Source: Streptomyces sp. PH10-H1
GTDB lineage: Bacteria; Actinomycetota; Actinomycetes; Streptomycetales; Streptomycetaceae
NCBI RefSeq assembly: GCF_030063355.1
Contig: NZ_JASISZ010000070.1
Coordinates: 1-40,136 of the forward strand
Direction of reading: 5' to 3'
Length of the DNA stretch: 40,136 nucleotides
Of the stretch, positions 33,701 through 40,136 are shown piece by piece (position 1 is the first letter of the stretch; every line of letters starts with the position of its first letter). The notes under the pieces are model-generated. The model was not told where the DNA came from, did not search any database, and worked only from the letters and a program-made list of their open reading frames with translations. The translations under genes and the position numbers were made by a program.

Positions 33701-34810
33701 GGCCTGCGGGACGGGCTCTTCGGTCTTGGTGAAGCCTTTGCCCGCGTCCTTGATGCGCAGGAGGCCGGCGCGGACGCCGGGGGTGAGGACTGGGTCGACG
33801 GCGAGACGGCCGTGGGAGGACACATCGGTGTCGGAGGGGGCGTTGACGGGAGTGACCCCCGTTCCCGTCGTGGCTGGGGTGCTCGTCGGGTGGCCGGTGA
33901 GGAACACCCTGCCCGCCTCGCCCTGCATCAGCTCGAGGTCGCCGAGTCTGCCCGAGGCGATGGCGGCCGGCTTGCCGTGACCGGTGAACACCTTGGCGTG
34001 CGCTGTGGAGTTGTCCTTGCGGTCGACGAAGGCGACCTTCCCCTCGGCCGCGGGACGGATGTCGAACGGGACGCTGTCAGCGTCCGCGAGATTCTTCACC
34101 GTGCCGGAGCGGTCGAGGTGGATCAGGCGGCTGCCGAGAGCGGCGACCGTGCCGTCCTCCACGGGAACGGCGCTGGTGATCTCACCCTTCGCCGCAGCCG
34201 TGCTCATGGTCTTCCCCGCGGTGTTCACAGTGACCACGCGCGTCCGCGTGCTCGCGGGGTCGTTCATGTCCCGGAAAGCGGTGAATGCGGCCGTATGTGT
34301 CACCGTGTTGCAGGACGGGTCGAAGTAGGCCAGCGACGCGGTGAACTGCAGCTTCGTCACATGCCCCGTTGTCAGGTTGACGACGGCGGTGAAGGCGCCG
34401 CCCTGCATCAGGTCTGGCTTGTTCGTGAAGCTGCGGGGCGCGTAGACGACGGCGGCGTGCTCGTGGTCCATCAGGCACTGGTTGCCGATCCACGAGTCCG
34501 CGGGTAAGCCCGACTCGGCCACCGTGGCAATGGTCTTCCACGCGTACGCGTTGCTGCTGTCGGCGACGAGGATGCGCAGCCCGCCGGAGTCTGCCGCGGC
34601 GGTCACCGCACGGTCGGCACTGGCCTTCCAGTCCTTGCCGAGCCTCCTGCCCGGATCCTCGACCTGACCAGAAGGTGGCGGTGGTGTGGCGGTGCCCGGG
34701 TTCGGCTTCGGTGCGGCGGTGGCGGGTGCGGCCTGGAGCAGTCCGCCGGCCAGGGCAGCACAGGCCACAACGGCGACCAGTGGTAGGCGTGTTCGTCTTC
34801 TGCATCGCAA
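30758..34810 (-). CDS. secreted SLT-transglycosylase-like plus SGNH/GDSL hydrolase fusion
   Basis: The 1350-residue product starts at ATG 34810 with a signal peptide (RLPLVAVVACAALAGGLLQAAPATAA). Residues about 60-380 look like a beta-propeller. Residues about 515-660 follow the lytic-transglycosylase order: catalytic Glu in VMAQESNLW, GYGVGQVTDGM, YASNVAASMKILASKW and VWNYNLGF. A Cys-rich section and a golvesin-like beta domain (VVGGTDSTSTNRIVEQ) lead to the C-terminal SGNH hydrolase: GDSYSSGEG (Ser about 1025), ISIGGNDARF and a His in AQSFHPKIEG. It probably acts on cell-wall or extracellular esters. It is the main cargo of island 3. Confidence 0.85.
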   Translation of the reverse strand: MRCRRRTRLPLVAVVACAALAGGLLQAAPATAAPKPNPGTATPPPPSGQVEDPGRRLGKDWKASADRAVTAAADSGGLRILVADSSNAYAWKTIATVAESGLPADSWIGNQCLMDHEHAAVVYAPRSFTNKPDLMQGGAFTAVVNLTTGHVTKLQFTASLAYFDPSCNTVTHTAAFTAFRDMNDPASTRTRVVTVNTAGKTMSTAAAKGEITSAVPVEDGTVAALGSRLIHLDRSGTVKNLADADSVPFDIRPAAEGKVAFVDRKDNSTAHAKVFTGHGKPAAIASGRLGDLELMQGEAGRVFLTGHPTSTPATTGTGVTPVNAPSDTDVSSHGRLAVDPVLTPGVRAGLLRIKDAGKGFTKTEEPVPQAAAGADDDKPTTVTSTATTTGAKLTQSVQQGTADGSGTVPSPALGMDARTHAQLTRAAVTAATAAVSNDPVDTDRWCGVSRNDVGAQALQPTPNQVEWAVDMAVRGNLRSNLIRQGGYRDQAGLGTIDPQGLFAPPQLNGGGKIPANVLLGVMAQESNLWQAESGAIPGQMGNPLAAVDGYYGHKAVDGDPSAYWQINWDKSDCGYGVGQVTDGMRLAGHEKDHETSLSPALQKLVAVDYASNVAASMKILASKWNEVHTDGQKVTVNNDDPAMVENWFTAVWNYNLGFNPPSESSQHGGHWGLGWYNNPANPLYAKSWGHPFMDTSVDGPDANKDAAHPQDWPYEEKVMGWSAWSIDAGFSYGTSGRQDWPGESGFSSAGFRPAWWTNPVERQFVSPPLGVFCNNANSCDPNTPPNCTNEACYAQYWWNQPNVTWKVNCASTCGHENIKYQTVVSEPGRGYRLQNGQPVCSGAPTGSKVVASVPNGTPTWGDCGSVSSAGSFQFAFNPGTEDRYEAKADLHQIGGGYGGHYWYAHTRDTSHLGGPNGYLNINGTWTLGQKLTWARVMVHLPDTGAQTRQGRYVVGGTDSTSTNRIVEQRANRWVSLGVFHFTGTPAVSLSNTTEDGTADEDIAWGAVAFQPLPGKPKNMVVAMGDSYSSGEGASEGNRDYYPETNYRDKKNEATRDACHRSGYAWSRQATLPGASKSTGELADTLNPTMDYHLIACSGARTYNVLDKNQVQKNGGEMAQIEQGYLDANTTLVTISIGGNDARFGNIIQKCLLSVGDTSCKDKTFDDTDDAVGGRDNKFVGQNLETAIPGIINEIVRPDITKTLMAIQTKAPFAKIVLMGYPPLISGTGSCLQFSVIGFPNLGLSQWSTRWLNDTAGVLTTAMQGAADDANKKGARVWFSDPQSDFAGKAVCGDPEQVHGLVKTLVDSDNPAKDWPVIRNYGVSAQSFHPKIEGARLYANSLERTTSGMGL

Positions 34811-35473
34811 GAGAGAGTTTCCCCGAATTTCGTTGAGTGGTTTCCCGTGCCCTGCTGAGGCACGGCCTGGCCCACCCGTCCCGGGCGGAAAGAGCCGAAG
34901 GGCGGACGGGAGCTTGGCGGGGACCGGTCAGCCGTTGGCGCTGTGTGGACGGCGACCGCGGCCCGCTGTCGGTGTGCATGTCCGTGGTGTGTTGCCGCAG
35001 AGCCTGGCTGCGGCCTGCCGAGCCGGAAGTGTCGTGGTCGCCGGTGGCGTGGTGGGGCGCTCGCCGGAGCACGGGAAGCCCACGAGCTGCTCGGCGTCGG
35101 TGCCGCGAAGCACGCGCGGGTCGCCACCGCCGCTGTGCCCGCGACCGCCCGGCTTGGATGAACAAGTCCGAGACATGGAGCGGCGGAGGTCACACGCGCA
35201 CCACCTTCAGGATCCGCACGATCGGCCGGGTGGGAACAGGGGCACCGTGAGGGTCGATGAACTGGGTGCTGCTCGTCCCGGTGCGTCCCCGACCAAGGCC
35301 GGGAATGTCCACCGTGTCGGTGACGTCGAATCCCCTGTCAGGTGATCCGAACCGTCATGGGCAGCTCGCGCGACGGTGGTCATGCCTATTTCATTCGATT
35401 TCATGAATCAGCCCTTATTGTTTCTCAAGGGTCTGACTGAAACTGAAGATTTCAGCTGGGGCCAGTAGTGCGG
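34811..35473. other. upstream region of the SGNH/SLT gene, no gene seen
   Basis: About 660 bp have no supported coding region. The first 400 bp are GC-rich with only unconvincing frames. A stretch at about 35385-35455 (ATTCGATTTCATGAATCAGCC) is markedly richer in A/T than its surroundings and could hold a promoter. Confidence 0.4.
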
Positions 35474-35510
35474 CCGGGACTCCACACGATGCGGTGGTGT
35501 GGAGTCCCGG
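35474..35510 (-). terminator. hairpin terminator of the secreted Cys-rich protein gene
   Basis: Perfect 14-bp arms CCGGGACTCCACAC and GTGTGGAGTCCCGG with a 9-nt loop begin 25 bp beyond the stop codon at 35535. Confidence 0.8.
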
Positions 35511-35534
35511 GAGCTACGGCTCCTACAGCAATGC

Positions 35535-36077
35535 CTAGTTGCAGGTCGTCGTATCTCGCACGGCGTTGATGATGTACTTGGTCGAACTCGAGGTGTTCTT
35601 CATCAGCGCCGTGACCTCGCCGCATCCGCCGTGAGCACGGTAGACCGGTCCGGCATACTGCGTGAAGTTGCCCTCATCGCTTGCGCAGCCCTCTGCCGTG
35701 TAGTTCGAGCAGAGTTTGAGTTTCATCCACTTCGCGCCTTCCATGTTGTTATCGAAGATCGCGCACGTGGGAGTGTCGTCGCTGGCGCCGTTGGTTCCCT
35801 TGATATAGACGAAGAGAGTTCCTCTGCGTGCGGATTCGCTGGGAAGCATGTCTACCTTGTAGAGGTTGTATCCCGCACCACAGATGAGTTGGACCGCCGC
35901 AACGGCACCAGGATTCCGCGCCGCAAAAGCCCTCGTGTTCTGGTCGGCCTTGGCCGCGATGTGAGGCACCGGCCGATCGGCGGCGGCGACTTGTGGAGCA
36001 GCCAGGCCGAGCACCGCCAAGGCGGCCGCGCCGGCTGCTAACCCGGTCTTCGCAGCATATTTTGCTCGTACGGACAT
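35535..36077 (-). CDS. secreted Cys-rich protein of unknown function
   Basis: The 180-residue product starts at ATG 36077 behind GGGGGA. A clear signal peptide (residues 1-33, KTGLAAGAAALAVLGLAAPQVAAA) precedes a mature domain of about 147 residues with seven or so Cys: LICGAGYNLYKV, TCAIFDNN, LCSNYTAEGCASDEG, HGGCGEV and a terminal TCN. Paired disulfides are likely. The domain is beta-rich (TLFVYIKGTNG). I do not recognise the family. It has its own terminator and sits among other exported proteins of island 3. Confidence 0.75.
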   Translation of the reverse strand: MSVRAKYAAKTGLAAGAAALAVLGLAAPQVAAADRPVPHIAAKADQNTRAFAARNPGAVAAVQLICGAGYNLYKVDMLPSESARRGTLFVYIKGTNGASDDTPTCAIFDNNMEGAKWMKLKLCSNYTAEGCASDEGNFTQYAGPVYRAHGGCGEVTALMKNTSSSTKYIINAVRDTTTCN

Positions 36078-36663
36078 GAGATCCCCCTCTGGATCGATCC
36101 AACCGCCAGAAATCCCCGTCAACAGGACTGCACATAACTGAAGGGCGGCGGATTCGAGAGCTAAGCAGATCGCCTCCCTTGCCGTCTACCAGATTTCTCT
36201 GAGAAATTCCAAAGAAAGTGGAGATCGTCGGTCCGCTATGACTTCGGGCGAGCGGACGTATCTCCCCCCGGTGGCAATAGCCGGACAATTTGATAATGGC
36301 TTGGTCACTCCTGGTTGCATCCGTCTCGGCATGGAGTGGCACACGTCATATCGTCGGCCGAAAAGAATTCTCTGGCCGCTGCAGTTCCTGCCGAATCAGC
36401 CAAAAGTGGAATGGCCGAAACTGTACGGGCATGAAATGGCAGGCCGTCAGCTGTGGTCTTTGGGGCGGCAGGCTTGCACGCCCGACGCGAGGCCAGAAGC
36501 ATTGCTGTGCACAGGAGTTGGCGGTGATAGGTTCTCCGGAACGGCAACCGAAGCGGCTTGTAAGCTCTTTGAGTGACGCAGCCCGGTGGACCTGCCCTGC
36601 GGGGACCCGCCCCCGACCGCGTCCCTCAGACTCCGAGAAGCTCTCCGAAGGCCAGGCTGAACC
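36078..36663. other. intergenic region with lower GC, no gene seen
   Basis: About 585 bp separate two divergent exported-protein genes. The part at 36180-36480 has more A/T than the surroundings and its open frames lack Streptomyces codon bias. It probably holds divergent promoters and old foreign DNA. Confidence 0.4.
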
Positions 36664-37233
36664 ATGCTCTTCCCTGTAGCTGAGCCCCGTCGCGCGCATG
36701 ACCGCACACGCCGCCGAGGTCCCGTCGTGACACTGATGTTTGCGGCGCTGACGGTCAGCCCCCTGATAGCCGGTTGCAGCGGCACGCACGCTGCAACCGG
36801 GCCATCCACCGGACCGTCTGTTTCTGCCGCCTCATCGGATCCCGCCCATCTCGGAGGGTTGGAACGGGGAACCAGCGCTGTCCACGGAGCTCCGATCAGG
36901 CCGCAGACATCCTCGGCCGGCGCGAACTTCCAGCACGTAGTCGCTTCGCAGGGGGACGCCACGGTCTACGCCCCTGTGCGCACCAGCAAGGGACTCATCG
37001 TTCCGGTGGAGATCCGGAACACCGGCAAGGAACGGGCCTTCTACACTGTGGACGTGCGGGTGCAGGGGCCGGACGGGTTCAGTGCGGCAGTGCGTGTCAG
37101 TACTGACACCGTTGGCGTCTATCCGGGCGGCTCCTGGCCCGAGGAACCCACGGCCAGCGACCCCGGCAAGCCGGTGCCCCAGCATCCGCGAGTGACCATC
37201 ACCCACGTGTCGAGGCAAGAATTCAAGCAGTAG
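36664..37233 (+). CDS. putative lipoprotein
   Basis: The 189-residue product starts at ATG 36664. A basic n-region (RRAHDRTRRRGP) and hydrophobic VVTLMFAALTVSPLIAGC end in a lipobox (LIAGC). A Ser/Thr/Pro linker follows, then a beta-sandwich-like domain (TSKGLIVPVEIRNTGKERAF, YTVDVRVQGPDGFSAAV) as in DUF4352/FxLYD-like carrier proteins. A GTG at 36727 is a shorter alternative with GAGG upstream. The role is unknown; it is probably surface-anchored. Confidence 0.7.
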   Translation: MLFPVAEPRRAHDRTRRRGPVVTLMFAALTVSPLIAGCSGTHAATGPSTGPSVSAASSDPAHLGGLERGTSAVHGAPIRPQTSSAGANFQHVVASQGDATVYAPVRTSKGLIVPVEIRNTGKERAFYTVDVRVQGPDGFSAAVRVSTDTVGVYPGGSWPEEPTASDPGKPVPQHPRVTITHVSRQEFKQ

Positions 37234-37383
37234 AAATCTTCGCCGAACGAGCGGCCTGTGGTCCTTCCGCGCGAGCGGAGGTGTCCCGGTGAACCCCGGC
37301 GAGATCCAGCCGAAAGAAGCGTCCGCTCCGCACCTGCGGAGGCGCCCCGACCATAACGGCGTCGCGGGCGGCCGACACGGCCC

Positions 37384-37530
37384 GTGCTGTTAAACGGGCC
37401 GATGATCAGTCCAGAGTTGGGGATCAGTGAGTCGCCGTCGAAGAACTCCTCGACGGCGCGTTCGCAGCTCGACTTGAGCGCGTTGTAGACCACATCGTCG
37501 GGCTCGGCGTCTGGGGTGTGTGGACGGTCT
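37384..37530 (-). pseudogene. fragment of NAD-dependent epimerase/reductase
   Basis: The minus strand reads AEPDDVVYNALKSSCERAVE then EFFDGDSLIPNSGLIIGPFN, matching the YxxxK-containing helix and the R/GLI-GP strand of extended SDR epimerases. The catalytic-type Tyr and Lys (YNALK) are present but the Rossmann N-terminus and the C-terminus are missing. It is a small leftover of an earlier gene. Confidence 0.5.
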
Positions 37531-37725
37531 CAAGATAGTCGTTGCCGGTGCGTCCGGCGTGAGCAATTGACGATCAGAGTACCCGGCACCGGCTTCGCTG
37601 AAAGGCCCTTTGCGGAGCCGTCAGCCGGGAGCACGCGACCGCCCGAGGGCGCGTCTGTGGGCGGTTGACAACCTCTCCATGCACCGGCCCGTTTGCGCCT
37701 CCGGCACCGTTCAGGTTGGCCAACC

Positions 37726-37805
37726 GGTGGCCGGACGCCTTGGGACGACGCAATACGAGGTAGCACAGACTAACCAGCCGCACGCGCTCTGTTCGGGCAA
37801 AACGT
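37726..37805 (+). repeat. decayed solo right end of a cargo island
   Basis: GGTGGCC, ACGCCTTGGGACGACGCAAT, GTAGCACAGACTAACCAGCC and CGCTCTGTTCGG align with the right end at 28239-28320 with roughly three quarters identity and no gaps. The att core that should follow is gone. It marks an old island boundary inside island 3. Confidence 0.65.
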
Positions 37806-37866
37806 TCTCCGTGTGGCCGGACAGTAACCTTAGCGGATCGTCCAGTCCATGAGGGGGTAACCGCCC

Positions 37867-38910
37867 GTGCTCTCGTGCGCTTGTGATGCTGAGGTTGCCG
37901 AACATTTCAAATACTGCTCGGGCTGCGGCCGTGACGTGCGCGACCAGACGCTGTGTCGGACCCTTCGCGACCGCGCCGAGTGGACTTTCGAGCATCTTTC
38001 CGAGATTTACCTCAACGAGCGGGTGCCTCGCGAGGAAGTATTCACATCCACCAATCTCCAGGAGCTGGCCAGGAGACACGGAGACCGTGTGGTGATCACT
38101 GAGTTCACGCAGCGTGAAGAATCCCGTAACGGGGCTGACTGGGAGTGGTGGTTCTACTCAGGGAAAGTGTGCTTCGGTATGCGCGTACAGGCCAAGCGCG
38201 CGCAGCGAGCGGGCGGCGGATTCAACCTGGAGCACCGGGTTCGTGGCAACGGGCGGTTGCAGAGCGAGATGCTGGTGACGGATGCCGAAGCCACAGGTTG
38301 CCTGCCTGCCTATGTGCTGTACAACCACCGCAACTGGGTGCCGATGTCGCCATCCCATGCCCCCGTGACCTGTCGCCACGGCAAAGGCAGCCAGCGGCAG
38401 TTGGGGTGCACGATTGTGTCCGCATTGACCGTCCGGGCCACTCTTCGGTGGCCGTCGCCCTCACCCACGTTCGTGCGCAACCGCAGCGTTCCGTGGCACC
38501 GCATCTTGTGCGACGCCGGAACGACGCAACGCGATGCCCTGCAGGCGGCGTGGTGGGAGGTCCAGAACCTTCATCGCGGCGGATACGAAGACCTGCGCGG
38601 AACCGTACGCGCTCACGTGTCGATGGCTATGGCACGGCCGCGCAGCGAGGCCGACTCGCCGGGTTCCTCGTGGCAGTATCCCCCCGACGATGAGGGACCG
38701 GTCGCCTGGGACGGCGCGGAACAGGGAGAGGTCGATCGCGGGGAGCGGGAAGTGCTGGACACGCCCGTTTACCGTGGTCTTAACGATATCGCCGAAGGCC
38801 CGGTGTCGCCCTTGCCCCGCCGGGTGCGTGACATGATCGCCGGCCGTCGGGCTGAGCCTCCTGACGAGCGCGTCGCTGGGGCTGGGCTGTTCAATCTCGG
38901 CGAAAAGTGA
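37867..38910 (+). CDS. DUF6615-like protein with zinc ribbon, possible nuclease
   Basis: The 347-residue product starts at GTG 37867 with GAGGGGG upstream. An N-terminal zinc ribbon (CACDAEVAEHFKYCSGCG) precedes a domain with RTLRDRAEWTFEHLSE, then NGADWEWWFYSGKVCFGMRV and QAKR. Asp-x-Glu followed by a strand ending in QAK resembles a PD-(D/E)XK nuclease core, and GADWEWWF is reminiscent of DUF6615. A disordered C-terminus follows (residues about 255-347). Nuclease activity is inferred from the motif only. Lying between a solo right end and the last att core, it could be a separate small defence cargo. Confidence 0.65.
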   Translation: MLSCACDAEVAEHFKYCSGCGRDVRDQTLCRTLRDRAEWTFEHLSEIYLNERVPREEVFTSTNLQELARRHGDRVVITEFTQREESRNGADWEWWFYSGKVCFGMRVQAKRAQRAGGGFNLEHRVRGNGRLQSEMLVTDAEATGCLPAYVLYNHRNWVPMSPSHAPVTCRHGKGSQRQLGCTIVSALTVRATLRWPSPSPTFVRNRSVPWHRILCDAGTTQRDALQAAWWEVQNLHRGGYEDLRGTVRAHVSMAMARPRSEADSPGSSWQYPPDDEGPVAWDGAEQGEVDRGEREVLDTPVYRGLNDIAEGPVSPLPRRVRDMIAGRRAEPPDERVAGAGLFNLGEK

Positions 38911-39367
38911 ATCCGCCAAGCGGGCGCGAGGGCGCGAAACGGGCAAATGGCCCCGCCCGGCTCCCCTGGGAATTCGCCACCCACTGACTCGGCCTTTGCT
39001 GTCCAAAGGGGTCAGGCTGTCGTCATTTCCCCTGTCGCCTCCGCCGGGCGTGCTGGTGGGCGCATCGGCGGGAGGGCAAGCGACGGTGACGGATCCGGGG
39101 ACAGTGGCGCGATGGGGACGTGCTCGGGGCACGAACTGGACGACCTTCTCAGCGGCGTCGCGCGCCAGGTCGTCCAGAACCGACTGGTAGAAGCCGCGGG
39201 TCGCCCCTCGGCGTTCCGAATCCCTGATGGCTCGTGCCGCGCACAGACGGCCCGGTCCGTTTCGAGAGACGCCCGGTCCTCGTAGAAGGCGAGTTAGGCC
39301 ACTGGCTCACTTGTAGGGAAGTCACAAGCCCACGGATTCGTCCGTTGGCCCCGCTGGACACCCTTCC
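38911..39367. other. gene-free stretch before the right end of island 3
   Basis: About 450 bp of GC-rich sequence with no convincing coding frame, RNA or repeat. It may contain the terminator of the preceding gene, but no strong hairpin was found. Confidence 0.4.
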
Positions 39368-39503
39368 GGTGGACGGCCGGTGGACGGACGCCTTTGGACG
39401 GTGCATCACGAGGCAGCGCGGGACAGCCGGCCAGAGGCGATCTGATCAGGCAAAGCGGTACTGAGCGGCACGAGGCGGAACGGGGCGGCACGATCGCTGA
39501 TGG
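39368..39503 (+). repeat. shared right end of cargo islands (island 3 copy)
   Basis: It begins with paired GGTGGAC (39368, 39379; 11 bp apart), then GACGCCTTTGGAC, TCTGATCAGG and GCGGCACGAG, ending CACGATCGCTGATGG at the core. It aligns gap-free with 28228-28363. The distance from the second motif to the core is 119 bp, the same as in island 2. Confidence 0.85.
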
Positions 39504-39547
39504 TCTTGTAAAGCGAAGGTCGTCGGTTCGAATCCGACAGGGGGCTC
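39504..39547 (+). repeat. att core copy 4 (outer right end of the array)
   Basis: These 44 bp are identical to the tRNA-Thr 3' half. The sequence after it (TCGTTACCACCCTGG) differs from the shared left end, so the array ends here and the original flank, or another element, resumes. Confidence 0.92.
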
Positions 39548-39592
39548 TCGTTACCACCCTGGATGACCTGCAGTTTTGGTCGTCTCGGAGCT

Positions 39593-39829
39593 TCACTCGC
39601 GGCCTCGGACGACCCGTCCGGGGCCGCTTGCGTGAGCGATGAACTGGACCGCGAGCGGGAGGCGGCGCTCCAAGCCGGCTCGAGATGGGGGCTTCGGGCG
39701 CTTTGGCTCCGGCTTCCGGGGGATGAGCCACCCGACGCGCTGGCAGGCCACGACGAAGCGAGCGTGGGTGCAGGTGTAACACCGGTACTCCGGCTCGGGA
39801 CGCGGCCAGCCTGCCGCGAGCATCCGCAT
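39593..39829 (-). CDS. small CxxC protein of unknown function
   Basis: The 78-residue product starts at ATG 39829 with AGGAGCAGGAG about 11 bp upstream. EYRCYTCTHARFVVACQRVGW holds three Cys in a possible zinc knuckle; the rest is Pro/Lys/Arg-rich (RKPEPKRPKPPSRAG). The stop is 46 bp from the last att core. No family is recognised. Codon use is plausible, but the call is tentative. Confidence 0.45.
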   Translation of the reverse strand: MRMLAAGWPRPEPEYRCYTCTHARFVVACQRVGWLIPRKPEPKRPKPPSRAGLERRLPLAVQFIAHASGPGRVVRGRE

Positions 39830-40089
39830 CGTATGCTCGCGCTCCTGCTCCTCTTGCCCTCCCGGGTCTGAGTGCCACGTCCCTTCATGCCCGCCGGGTC
39901 GCGCGCCGACTGGTCCCCCCGAGCCCGCACACGCCCGCCCAAGGGCATGCCCTGTCCGTGCCCCAAGGGGCGGCACAACGCGGTCAGCGGGGGCATAAAA
40001 ATGGCGACGCCCTCTCTGTCAGCCTTGGGTGAGACGTCCCGCTTCGGTGGGTTAGCCTGAGAGGGCACCGACAGGAGAACCACACCCTC

Positions 40090-40136
40090 ATGACCAGCAC
40101 CAAGCCCGCTGGATCCGATCCGGCCCCCAGGCCGAA
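40090..40136 (+). CDS. start of a gene cut by the window end
   Basis: ATG 40090 follows ACAGGAGAAC at suitable spacing, and the first 15 codons read TSTKPAGSDPAPRP after Met. TAGCCT (40052) may be part of its promoter. Too little remains to identify it. Confidence 0.5.
   Translation, partial: MTSTKPAGSDPAPRP

Noticed and set aside
32522..34507. Plus-strand frames opposite the SGNH/SLT gene (262 and 318 codons)
   Set aside because: They lie entirely within the large secreted hydrolase gene and show no motifs; the minus strand has a signal peptide and ordered catalytic motifs.
34830..35200. Minus-strand Arg-rich frames upstream of the SGNH/SLT gene
   Set aside because: Several overlapping frames with Arg/Pro/His-rich sequence and no start signal; considered non-coding.
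36238..36679. Plus-strand open frames between the two exported-protein genes
   Set aside because: There is no GC3 bias, no ribosome-binding site and no recognisable motif; three frames are open together only because of composition.
38461..39132. Minus-strand frame opposite and beyond the DUF6615-like gene
   Set aside because: Most of it overlaps the better-supported plus-strand gene, and the remainder has no motif or ribosome-binding site.

Overview
The window is GC-rich actinobacterial DNA with Streptomyces character: GTG starts are common, third codon positions are G/C-rich, an MsiK-type sugar ABC ATPase lies beside a tRNA-Thr, and there are DUF2637/FtsK-like genes of the kind found on actinomycete integrative elements. 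Species cannot be named from the sequence alone.

Layout. (A) 1-3017 is chromosomal core: an 8-bp tandem repeat, a sugar-nucleotide transferase, a small exported protein and msiK, all on the minus strand. (B) 3018-3091 is tRNA-Thr(TGT). Its 3' half is copied three more times in direct orientation (18435, 28364, 39504), so 3047-39547 is a tandem array of three att-bounded islands. (C) Island 1 (about 15.4 kb) has a left half resembling the small phiRv1/phiRv2-like prophage elements of mycobacteria: integrase (frameshifted), XRE repressor, excisionase, DUF2742-like protein, DUF927 primase/helicase-like ATPase, HK97-fold major capsid protein and P27-type small terminase. Its right half resembles actinomycete conjugative elements: XRE/TPR regulator, FtsK/TraB-like DNA pump, DUF2637 membrane protein and small overlapping genes. 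No large terminase, portal, prohead protease or tail gene is visible. (D) Island 2 (about 10 kb) carries a complete four-gene Wadjet (JetABCD) anti-plasmid condensin operon and no integrase. (E) Island 3 (about 11 kb) carries a 1350-residue secreted protein combining an SLT-like transglycosylase domain with an SGNH hydrolase domain, a membrane/lipoprotein gene, a secreted Cys-rich protein, a lipoprotein, and a DUF6615-like protein with a zinc ribbon and a possible nuclease core. It also has no integrase. (F) From 39548 the flanking sequence begins, with one small plausible gene and the first codons of another.

The most notable structure is that islands 2 and 3 have the same ends. A 669-bp left end is colinear without gaps at an offset of exactly 9927 bp. 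A roughly 136-bp right end is also shared. Paired GGTGGAC motifs, 11 bp apart, sit 194 bp inside the left core and 119 bp inside the right core in both islands. Only the cargo differs. This looks like a family of integrase-less cargo islands that use the tRNA-Thr site, probably moved by a recombinase supplied in trans. Island 1 uses a different paired motif (GTACACAT, also 11 bp apart), so two recombination systems appear to share one tRNA target. A 3' remnant of a second tRNA-Thr (CGT) just before the Wadjet operon, and a decayed extra right end at 37726, suggest repeated accretion and hybrid formation.
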